Source of the DNA: Guillardia theta CCMP2712
Lineage: Eukaryota; Cryptophyceae; Pyrenomonadales; Geminigeraceae
DNA: 64,000 nucleotides
Assembly: GCF_000315625.1 (NCBI RefSeq)
Contig: NW_005434632.1
Location: 95,901-159,900 of the forward strand
Reading direction: 5' to 3'
Positions 10,756-18,899 of this stretch are shown here, one piece after another (the first letter of the stretch is position 1; the number at the start of each line of letters is the position of its first letter). The position numbers and the translations under genes are program-made. Under the pieces are notes generated by a model, which saw only the letters and a program-made list of their open reading frames with translations, was not told the origin of the DNA and searched no databases.

Positions 10756-11332
10756 TCACGCTATCCTCCACTTGTTCATCATCTCCTCCATCTCCTCGAT
10801 GCCTTCGGTGCTGGTTGTCACCTTGTACTCGTTTGCTCGTTTTGACAGCTCCCCAAGCTCCTTCCTCTCAGCCCCGTCTTTCCTCGACCCTTGCAGGACA
10901 CTGCATCCTCGTCAACTACAAGGAGGAAGGCAACAGCATCCGAACCTGCAGAATCCAACAACCCTGCCCGTCCTCAATCCCTGCAGGAACGATTCCTTGA
11001 ACCCTTCCTCAAACCCAGCCTGCAGGAATTTCTCTCGGGCCGCTCCGATGGCTTCTTTGTACCCTTCCTGCTCGTACCATCAGGAAAGCCGGCGGACGGA
11101 GGATCGAAGTCATACCTTGTACAACCTCTTCCTCACGCTCTCCTCCTCCCTGACTGACAGCGTCTCTCTCTTGCCGGCGCTGGCTGCCTGGTCCTCCTCC
11201 TCCTCCCAGACGTCGTCATCTACCTTGCTGCAGCAGCAGTCAGCACGGCACTTGCTTTATCCGTCCTCACTTGATGGAGCTCGGAGCAGCTCCGTCCGAC
11301 TCATCGCCGGAAGATGCCCAGACGTCGTCCAT
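10756..11332 (-). CDS. YAE1: Yae1-family protein (deca-GX3 repeat)
   Basis: Exons 11271-11332, 11116-11227, 10946-11067 and 10756-10900 join in phase to 441 bases, 146 residues. The N-terminal part is acidic (VDDDVWEEEED). The core repeats a Gly pattern typical of Yae1/Lto1 proteins: LYKEGYKEAIGAAREK, LQAGFEEGFKESFLQGLRTG. In yeast, Yae1 with Lto1 is an adaptor that recruits the Fe-S protein Rli1/ABCE1 to the cytosolic iron-sulfur targeting complex; I infer a similar role. The C-terminus is a helical tail ending EEMEEMMNKWRIA. The acceptor-like CTGTCAG directly before the ATG suggests a 5' UTR intron. Ordinary open frames miss the gene because its exons are short. Confidence 0.8.
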
Positions 11333-12090
11333 CTGACAGAGCAGGGGAGGAGAGAAACGTGAGCTGTCAGTCGGAGGAGAAACCTTGAGGGAGACAAAGG
11401 AGAAGGAGAAAAAGGGGGAAGGGGAGGAGGAGGGGGAAGGGGAAGGTAAGAACAAGTAACTCAGCTTAGATCAAAGAACAAAGACAATAATCAACAAACA
11501 TTTCAAGCAAGCTGAAGCAAAAAACAAGATTAAACGTTCACACCATGCCTCCTTGCTCGCTTCCCTCCCCCTAGCCCCTCCCTCCCCCTAGCCCCCTCCC
11601 CCTTCCTATCCCCCTTCCCAGCCTCTCCCCCTCCCCCTCCCTCCCTCCCTCCCTCCCCCCCCTTCCCTTCCGTCTTTCCCCCTTCCCCTCCTCCCTCCCC
11701 TTTCCCCCATTAAAGCCACGAGGCCGACCGACCGGGTATTTCTCCTGCCTCGTGTTTTCCCGACCTGGTGGGATCCTGTGGAGGCAGGCAGGAGGACAGG
11801 GGGAGAGAGTAAGGGCGGAGGAGGAGGAGGAGGAGGAGGAGGAGGAGAAGGAGGAGGAGAAGGAGGAGATAAGAAGCGTGGGAGGACGCAGAGGAGGGAG
11901 GGAGGGAGGGAGGGAGGGAGGGAGGGAGGGAGGGAGGGAGGGGACACAAAGAGGGTTTTGATAAGAATGAAAGATCCTTGAGATCTGCTAGCGTGATCAG
12001 GCACCCGAGGCAGGAAGGGAGAGAAGAGGGGTGGGTCGATTTTGATCCCCCACCAGCGACACCAAGTCTCCTGCTCCTGACGACCTTGCG
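11333..12090. repeat. Low-complexity spacer with purine/pyrimidine tracts
   Basis: No coding exon supported. It contains C/T-rich tracts at 11560-11705 (CCCTCCC units), a (GGA)n run at about 11815-11868 and a (GGGA)n run at about 11893-11942. The segment separates the divergent Yae1-like and mannosyltransferase genes and must hold their promoters. Confidence 0.6.
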
Positions 12091-13767
12091 ATGGTTGAGA
12101 CGAGGAGGAGCAGGTTGAGGACGGATGATGTGGGATCAGGGCATATGACATGGTCGGCGAGGCTCAACGTGGCGAACCTTCACCAGTCGTTCCGATGCTT
12201 CATGGTGTTCTTTGCATGCTACCTGCTAGTCTCGGTCGTCTTGACATCGATGGTGTTCTTCAAGAACTTCGACAACTTGGGCCAGCAGCTCATGTTTGCC
12301 TCGGACCACTGCCCTCGTCTGCTCCCCAGCAAGAGGATTCTTCTATGCTCCATCCTTCGCAACGCTAACCTCGTCCTTCCTGCATGGCGCAAGTCAGTCG
12401 TGGGCCTGGCGGAGTGCGTGAAGAAGAGAGGAGGGGAGCTCCTGGTGAGCGTGTGGAGCGACAAGAACACTGATGACGTCACGTCGCCGGAGCTTCAGAA
12501 GCTCTCGGAGCAGCTCAAGACCATTGGGGTCAAGCATGTCGTAGAGCACAACGGGAAAATGCCCGAGGAGAAGCAGAAGGCCAACAGGATCGTTCGGCTC
12601 TCCTGGGCCCGCAACCAGGCGCTTGAGCAGCTGGGCCTCGAAGTCCTTGACCATGTCGACGCCATTCTCTTCATCAACGACGTGCTGTGGACGGTGAAGG
12701 ACGCGATGAAGTTGCTGCACGAGCAGAGGAAGGAGGGTTACGACGCTCTTTGCGGGTTGGACTACATGTACAACTTCTACGATACCTGGGTGAGTCGGTC
12801 AGACAGCCTGGGCCCGTTCTCAGGTTTCTACCCGTGGGTACACAAGTCGGATGCGAGCCTGACCTCGCTGTCTGCTGCTGTCAACTCCAGGACCTTCCGT
12901 GTCGGCAGCTGCTGGAACGGAATGTTTGTCGCCAACGCCGTTCCCTTCGGTAGCAAGCACAAAGTTCGCTTCAGGACGGGGCAGCAATTCTACAGCGCCG
13001 TCCTGCTCCTGCGCTCTCCCCCCTCGGATCCTTCTGATGTCACCGGGGAGCTCCTGCACTTTCATGCTGGCCGCTCGTCTCCTGTCGACGGGCCGAGGAT
13101 GTACGAGCTCGCAGCGGGAGGGAAGGACGAGGTCGGTGTGCTCTGGGCGGGGAACCTGACGCAGGTGCTGGTCGTGTCCAACGGCAGCCGATACCTCTAC
13201 TCTGAGGCAGACGGGCAGGGGCAGGTCGTGCGCCCTCGAGCTGGGGCTCCAGCTGAGTTCAGCGGTCGCCTCCTCCACCTTCGTCCGATCAGTTACAAGG
13301 AGATCCGATGGCCCGAGTGTGAGCCGAGCAGCGAGTCGCTGCTGTATGCCGTTGACTTCCACAGGCTGGGCTACTCGAAGATGGCCGTCGACCCCAGCGT
13401 CCGCGTCTTCTACTCGTCGATCCACGTGGTTTTCTCCTTCTTCCTCGTGTATCCAGCTGAGGCGATGCTGAGCTTGTACTGGCGCCTGGTTGAGCTCCTC
13501 GGGTTGACACGGCGGGTTGAACGATGGGAGCTCCCATACGACAATAAGACGCTGGGCAGCACAACTTGCATCAGGCCCGAGCCTGACTTTCCTTTCTTTC
13601 TTCTCCCTCTGCTCCCCCTGGTCCTGGTCCTCCTTCTCTTCGCCATCGTGATTACTCGCTGGCACTTTGGCCGCAAGGCGCAGGAGGGAAAACGTACCAA
13701 CTTGGCCTACCGGAGACTAGGGTCAGCCTCTGAGCGGCATGAAAGGGACCTCGAGATGGCGATCTGA
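12091..13767 (+). CDS. CAP59/CMT1-like alpha-mannosyltransferase (GT69 type)
   Basis: A single exon of 558 codons. It is a predicted type II Golgi membrane protein with a short basic cytoplasmic tail and one membrane segment at residues ~36-58. The luminal part matches the CAP59_mtransfer pattern known from Cryptococcus capsule mannosyltransferases: LCSILRNANLVLPAW (~84), DAILFINDVLWTVKDA with a DxD-like acidic site (~190), ALCGLDYMYNFYDTWVSR (~220), GPFSGFYPW and SCWNGMFVANA (~271). In fungi such enzymes transfer mannose in alpha-1,3 linkage using GDP-mannose. Unusual here is a second hydrophobic segment near the C-terminus (about residues 500-522) followed by a basic tail. The substrate in this organism cannot be told; glycoprotein or surface glycan mannosylation is inferred. 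Confidence 0.75.
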   Translation: MVETRRSRLRTDDVGSGHMTWSARLNVANLHQSFRCFMVFFACYLLVSVVLTSMVFFKNFDNLGQQLMFASDHCPRLLPSKRILLCSILRNANLVLPAWRKSVVGLAECVKKRGGELLVSVWSDKNTDDVTSPELQKLSEQLKTIGVKHVVEHNGKMPEEKQKANRIVRLSWARNQALEQLGLEVLDHVDAILFINDVLWTVKDAMKLLHEQRKEGYDALCGLDYMYNFYDTWVSRSDSLGPFSGFYPWVHKSDASLTSLSAAVNSRTFRVGSCWNGMFVANAVPFGSKHKVRFRTGQQFYSAVLLLRSPPSDPSDVTGELLHFHAGRSSPVDGPRMYELAAGGKDEVGVLWAGNLTQVLVVSNGSRYLYSEADGQGQVVRPRAGAPAEFSGRLLHLRPISYKEIRWPECEPSSESLLYAVDFHRLGYSKMAVDPSVRVFYSSIHVVFSFFLVYPAEAMLSLYWRLVELLGLTRRVERWELPYDNKTLGSTTCIRPEPDFPFFLLPLLPLVLVLLLFAIVITRWHFGRKAQEGKRTNLAYRRLGSASERHERDLEMAI

Positions 13768-14181
13768 TCAGCCAAGAAACGAGATCCGATCCCTGCCCGT
13801 CTCAGCCGGCTCCTTCTTGCCCTTCCTGTAAGTTACCAGAGTTGCCCTTACACAGTGTCGGTCAAGCTCGGGGGGCTCAGCCGAGTCCAGCTGTTGCCCT
13901 GCTGCTGGCTACATCAGCTGGGGCAGTGTGACCGTACATGGGCTGCTATGAGGCAGGGCCGCTACGAGGCTCAGGCCCACCGCCGGCCATCGGCTGCCGC
14001 TGCTCAACATGGAAGAGCCTGTGACCACTCTGACGGGGCGTTGCCCTCAGGCTGTAGTACGGTACGACAAGTCCGACGACCACCGCAGGAATAGAGCATG
14101 ATCCTAGTGCCGTCATGAGTGAAGTGTCCGGTCACGTCAGACTGAACATCCAGAAAGACGATGTGATAGGAAGGCTGGTTG
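13768..14181. other. Convergent 3' spacer, no gene seen
   Basis: Spacer between the 3' ends of the mannosyltransferase (+) and the membrane TIR/HET-like gene (-). Short open frames show no recognisable content. No AATAAA-type signal is obvious for the + gene. Confidence 0.4.
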
Positions 14182-16740
14182 TTACAAACATTCGAACTCA
14201 TGTAATTCTACTGTATTTAGCTCCTCTGCTCCTATCCGAGGCTCCGATGGGTGTTGCGCACTGACCGTCATCTTTAGCAAGCGGAACTTTTTCCCGCCTT
14301 CCTCCACGCTCGTCGCCTCCCTGATGCACTGCAAGCTTGTCCTCCACTCCTCAAACCCAGCAGGCGACACAAGTCTTCCAGTGAACACATGCAAGTCTGC
14401 CTGCCCGTCCTGCCTCTCCTGTGTCGTTTGCACACCCAAGATCTGCACACGCTGCGCCTCCCCTTTCTCCAGGCCCGCGGGAAAATCCGCGAGCATGCGA
14501 TCGACGCACATGGTTCCGGAGGAAGGCAGCACGCCAGCAGCAGCCTCTTGGTTCAAGATGACGTCGAGAAGAAGCTCTCCGCTCGTCTCGAAGAAGGCGC
14601 GGATGATGGAAACTACCAGCTGTAATTTTGTCTCTTCTCTAGTCATGATGATCCCAAACCAAGCCTGTGCCAGTGCCGGCAGCACGTCGTTGCGATTCGA
14701 CGCGCTTAGCTTCCTGGCGTTGGCGAGGTAGTCTTCAGCTCCAATCTTTGACACCCTCAGCTGGACGTCTCCAGGGAAGTTGCTGGAGGTGTGGTCCCAA
14801 TCGAGCAGGATCTTCAGCGCCTTGCCCTCCTCCCGCTCGTCCACGACTTGGCTGGAGCGGATGCGCTCGGTCAATCTGAACCAGAGCTGGTTGAACCTCT
14901 TGCGTTTCATCGAGATCTCCTCCTCGCGCCCTCCCCCTCCTCGGTTGCTGATGTCTTGGATGACGATGCTCTCTGGAAACGAGTACTCCTGCACACACCA
15001 CAAGCGCCTCTCATACCAATCTTGCTCCAAGATCCTTGAGTCCCCTGTGTTGTTGAACGCCACGACGATGCCCCCGGAAGAAAAGAGGCCAATCATGCGC
15101 GGGATCAGCGCGTTCCTGTGCGCCTCCTTCACCCTCTCGTGCTCTTGGCTTCCAGCAGGGTTTACCTGAGGTATCGAGAACTGGTCCATCCAGACATATT
15201 CTTGGCTCCTGCCATCCAGTGCCTGCACCATCCCCTCGAGCATCGGCTCCACCATCGTCACGGTCCAGTCGAAGCCCTCGTTGTCCAGGAGGCGAATCTT
15301 GTAGCAACGTGGCGCTTGGGCATCCGGAGACATCTTCTTATACATAGTCTCATCACTCCATCGGTAGCTGATCACCGCCGACAGGTCTATCCTGTCTTGG
15401 CTGGCAAGGTAGGTAGGGATGCGCACCCCGTGCTCTACAACTGGAGGCCCATCCTTGCTCTCCTCCAAGATGCGCGAGAACTCAGCGACCAGGCGCGTCT
15501 TGGACAGGATCAGTCCGAAGTGGTCCACAGTCTCGCGCTTCAGAACCTCCTCCACGGACATCTCCCGATCTCTGACCAGGAACAAGAAAACTGTCAAGAT
15601 CACGCAGATGACGAGCAGGGCAGCCGCAAAGTGGTTGATACCCCCGAGGGCTCCCAGGTCAGCCAGCTGGCAGCCGCCGATCCATGGCACTGACAAGAAC
15701 CAGAGGAACGAGGCCACGACCTTGCGCCTTGGCCTGGAGATCATGGACACAACGTCCCGTGAGATAAAGGGCTCCCCGGAGGCGAACAGGGAGGAGAAGA
15801 TCCGCACAGGAAGGTACAAGATTCCTCCATCAATCAGCAGGATGACCCCGGTCAGGGCCAGCACGATGGGAGCTAAGACGGGTTGCAGGTCAGCCGGCAC
15901 CACCTCGAACACTCCTGCTACCAGAGCAAGGGCAGGCAGGAAGAGCAAGCCTGCCAGGCATGACGAGTAGAGCTGCCGCAGCTCACTGCAGGAGACCCAG
16001 GCCCAGAACACGTTGTTGACGCTTGACTTGTTGAGAAGGATGTTCTCTAATACTCGTGACTGTAGCGTGAAATCTCCCTTAGAAGCAAGGACGACGGTCT
16101 TTAAGATGATTCCCACCGACACCCCTAGGAAGCAAGCGTATGCTCCTATTAAAGGCTGCAAGCTGCAGATGACACAACTAGTCACACCGTCGTATCCACT
16201 GCCGTAATCCTGCCGGTATTGACAGTTGGTTGCCGCCTGACTGTTCTGAATCTCGAAGTAGATTCCCACCACTACTAACAGCCATAGCAGGATACCGAGA
16301 TCAGTCAGAGTGTTCAGTTCCCTGATGCGCTTCTTCTGCGCCATGCAGAGTTGCGGAGTACACAGAGCGAGCAGGTTGCGGTTCGCGTCTAGTTGGCTCT
16401 GAACGAACATGCGGGTGAACATCCTCCTGGCGAGGGAGTACATCCAAAAGAGCACCTCCACCCCGAACAGCAACAAGCAGAAGATCAGAGGAGCGAGCAC
16501 AACTACCCCTACAGTGCCAGTGAGGTGACGGAAGCATCTACCACTGCTGTAGGACCAGAACACGAAGTACGCCAGGGAGAGCACCTTGAAGCAAGCGAGA
16601 GTCCGGGCGATGAAGATGAAGGTTGCCCTCCTGAGTGTCACGACGTTGAGGAAGTCCACGATGATGTTTGAGCATTGCATGCTGGTCAATGATATCAAAA
16701 GCTGACCTTCTATCCCTTTTCTTCTTCTCACTCTGCCCAA
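14182..16740 (-). CDS. Multi-pass membrane protein with C-terminal TIR/HET-like domain
   Basis: An intronless frame of 852 codons. Roughly the first 400 residues hold about ten hydrophobic segments (for example VVLAPLIFCLLLFGVEVLFW and LLVICVILTVFLFLV). The soluble second half carries a motif set seen in HET/TIR-like domains of fungal and protist proteins: AVISYRWSD (~456), YVWMDQFSIPQ (~517) and RRLWCVQEYSF (~580). The SYRW strand, the Asp in WMDQFSIP and the W-C-x-Q-E-Y helix are the recognisable elements. HET domains act in fungal non-self recognition, and TIR domains can cleave NAD; whether this copy is catalytic is unknown. The start could be the later Met in the segment SMQCSN. Membrane tethering suggests a sensor or receptor; this is inference. 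Confidence 0.62.
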   Translation of the reverse strand: MGRVRRRKGIEGQLLISLTSMQCSNIIVDFLNVVTLRRATFIFIARTLACFKVLSLAYFVFWSYSSGRCFRHLTGTVGVVVLAPLIFCLLLFGVEVLFWMYSLARRMFTRMFVQSQLDANRNLLALCTPQLCMAQKKRIRELNTLTDLGILLWLLVVVGIYFEIQNSQAATNCQYRQDYGSGYDGVTSCVICSLQPLIGAYACFLGVSVGIILKTVVLASKGDFTLQSRVLENILLNKSSVNNVFWAWVSCSELRQLYSSCLAGLLFLPALALVAGVFEVVPADLQPVLAPIVLALTGVILLIDGGILYLPVRIFSSLFASGEPFISRDVVSMISRPRRKVVASFLWFLSVPWIGGCQLADLGALGGINHFAAALLVICVILTVFLFLVRDREMSVEEVLKRETVDHFGLILSKTRLVAEFSRILEESKDGPPVVEHGVRIPTYLASQDRIDLSAVISYRWSDETMYKKMSPDAQAPRCYKIRLLDNEGFDWTVTMVEPMLEGMVQALDGRSQEYVWMDQFSIPQVNPAGSQEHERVKEAHRNALIPRMIGLFSSGGIVVAFNNTGDSRILEQDWYERRLWCVQEYSFPESIVIQDISNRGGGGREEEISMKRKRFNQLWFRLTERIRSSQVVDEREEGKALKILLDWDHTSSNFPGDVQLRVSKIGAEDYLANARKLSASNRNDVLPALAQAWFGIIMTREETKLQLVVSIIRAFFETSGELLLDVILNQEAAAGVLPSSGTMCVDRMLADFPAGLEKGEAQRVQILGVQTTQERQDGQADLHVFTGRLVSPAGFEEWRTSLQCIREATSVEEGGKKFRLLKMTVSAQHPSEPRIGAEELNTVELHEFECL

Positions 16741-16994
16741 CTACCCATGCAGCAATGGTGTCCTCTCCTCAAGAGTTTCGACCTCCCAGTCAGATCTCAC
16801 AAGTCATGTTCATCTCCACCATATCTCTCTTTGACTTCCTTGTCCTTTCACAACCATGTCCTCTCTTCTTCTCTCCTCTCCCCTCATAACGCTCGCGCCT
16901 ATCCAAACTGCATTTTTTTCCCCGACAAAACTGACCTTTTGGGTCGCCCGACCTGGTCCGACCGGATTGGAATCTGAGGCGAGCGCGGTTCATC

Positions 16995-17094
16995 NNNNNN
17001 NNNNNNNNNNNNNNNNNNNNNNNNNNNNNNNNNNNNNNNNNNNNNNNNNNNNNNNNNNNNNNNNNNNNNNNNNNNNNNNNNNNNNNNNNNNNNN
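16995..17094. other. Assembly gap (100 Ns)
   Basis: Exactly 100 N characters, the usual placeholder for a gap of unknown size. It abuts a TCCTG microsatellite that probably caused the break. The 5' part of the fucosyltransferase-like gene is likely lost here. Confidence 0.97.
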
Positions 17095-17171
17095 TCCTGT
17101 CCTGTCCTGTCCTGTCCTGTCTGTCCTGTCCTGTCCTGTCCTGTCCTGTCCTGTCCTGTCCCTGTCCCTGT

Positions 17172-17237
<66 letters not shown>

Positions 17238-17384
17238 TGTCCCTGTCCCTGTCCTGTCCTGTCCTGTCCTGTCCTGTCCTGTCCTGTCCTGTCCTGTCCT
17301 GTCCTGTCCTGTCCTGTCCTGTCCTGTCCTGTCCTGTCCTGTCCTGTCCTGTCCTGTCCTGTCCTGTCCTGTCCTGTCCTGTCA
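17095..17384. repeat. (TCCTG)n microsatellite with CCCTGT variants
   Basis: About 290 bases of tandem TCCTG pentamers with an internal block (about 17158-17250) of six-base CCCTGT units. It runs directly out of the assembly gap, so the real array is longer. The last units decay to TCATG. Confidence 0.97.
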
Positions 17385-17423
17385 TGTCATGTCATATCAT
17401 GTCCTTTTCTTCATTGCAATCAG

Positions 17424-18566
17424 ATTTCACCTGTCTTGGCTTACATGCACATCAGGACGCGTTGATGATGGCTGATCTATACTCTCTCTATCCCGAGAGC
17501 GTTCTTTCCATCTCCACAAACGTTCTATGGTGGCCCAGTCTCTTCAGGAACCCTCGCTTGGCGCACAGGGTCGAGCAGTGGGGGTTGGCAGATCCGGATG
17601 CTTTCTTTGGTTGTGCAATGAAGTACTTGTTCCATCCGAGCAAAGAGCTGCAACAAGCTCTCGAACCTCTTCTTGTACAGTCTTGCTGTTCCACAGCGAC
17701 GTTGCTAATGTGTTTGCAGGAGCAGATACGAGGAAAGTACACGGTCGGCATGCACTTGCGGCTAAACCCGATGAACGGGCAGGTGATATCATGCCAAGAT
17801 GTTGTCTTGTGCGAGTGACGGAGCTGCTGAGACAGGCTAGGGTAGAAGATATGAACTCCTACGTGGAATGTGGAAGAGACATCCTTGCGATGAACGGAAG
17901 AGAATGGAACGATACGGGTGAAATCTCTCTCCTCCCCTACCCTCCCTCCCTCCCTCCCTCCCTCCCTCCCTCCCTCCCCTCCCCTCCCCTCCCCTCCCTC
18001 CTCCTGACGGCCCTCTTAAAGATGTCAGATGGATCGTTGCAACAGATCTGCCTGATATCATTCCTGATCTTCAACAGGCCTTGGGGACACGGCAGCTAGT
18101 CTGGTATGCACTTGATCCTTTGCTCTTGTTGGCTGATCTAGAGGAGGGCAGGTACGACGCACCACAGGACGATGGTACTGGAGTATCAGACGTCGCAGTG
18201 AGTTAACATGTTCCGCGCATGGTGGTGCTCAAAGATGCGATAGACGCAGGAAGAGAGGGAGGAGGAGGATGCCTTTGCGCTCAAGCGAGCTGTTGATCAC
18301 TACCTGCTCTCGATGAGCAACGAGACCATCATTACCTTTGCAAGCACATACGGGCTTGCTGCTGCTCACTTTCAACCAGGTGGTTCTTGTTTTCTTCCCT
18401 GTCGCTCTGTGACGGGATGGGCACAGAAAAGCGGCATCACTACAATTACGGCCGCCATTATCATCAGCCGAACATGTCTCCTGCCTGTGAGCTCCGAACA
18501 TGCTCTCTATCGCAACCATGCTTTAACAAGGCGTTCGGCTACTTCGGGTACTGGAGGAGGAGATGA
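17424..18566 (+). CDS. Fucosyltransferase-like glycosyltransferase, 5' truncated
   Basis: Exons: 17424-17674, 17720 to about 17917, 18022-18197, 18250-18379 and 18427-18566. The product contains HAHQDALMMADLYSLYPES, KYTVGMHLRLN (an H-x-R substrate-loop motif), VRWIVATDLPDIIPDL, and LKRAVDHYLLSMSNETIITF followed by STYGLAAAHF, and it ends NKAFGYFGYWRRR. The H-x-R element, the WIVATD strand and the late Ser/Thr-STYG nucleotide-binding segment resemble GDP-fucose-dependent alpha-1,2/alpha-1,6 fucosyltransferases (GT37/GT23 style). The N-terminus with any membrane anchor is missing, presumably in the gap. Just after HLRLN the frame shifts by one base: the downstream frame KPDERAGDIM...VTELLRQARVEDMN is open but offset. 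This is either a sequence error or an intron I cannot place. Family assignment is moderate. Confidence 0.5.
17940..17998. repeat. CCCT tract in an intron
   Basis: Eleven or so CCCT/CCCCT units inside the intron 17918-18021 of the fucosyltransferase-like gene. Confidence 0.85.
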
Positions 18567-18899
18567 GAGGGACAGAATTGGAACACAGTCAGACTAGAAC
18601 TGATCGAGTGAGTGAAGGAAGCTGGAAGTTTAGGAGATTTATCCATGACACCTGTACTGGGAAAGACAACAAGCTGATGATGTTTCTTTCAACAGGTTGT
18701 GTGACTCGGATATCATCTACAGCCATGGGGTGGACTTCCTTGACTCCATGGATCAGATGTACGACTTTTCGTCCAAGCCCCTCCGCCTACCGAGTCAATG
18801 CTCCAAAACGGACATGTAGGCTGTGACGTGGAGAAATAGTGTGAATAGAGATTGCCTTCACCGATGTCTCTGTGCTCTTTCCGTACATGTTTGTTCATC
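18567..18899. other. Convergent 3' spacer, no gene seen
   Basis: Spacer between the fucosyltransferase-like gene (+) and the unrecognised gene on the - strand. Short open frames are present but without supporting splice sites or similarity. Confidence 0.35.

Noticed and set aside
17095-17384. Possible CRISPR or other spaced repeat array
   Set aside because: Units are contiguous 5-6 base tandem repeats without spacers, so this is a microsatellite. CRISPR would also not be expected in a nuclear genome.
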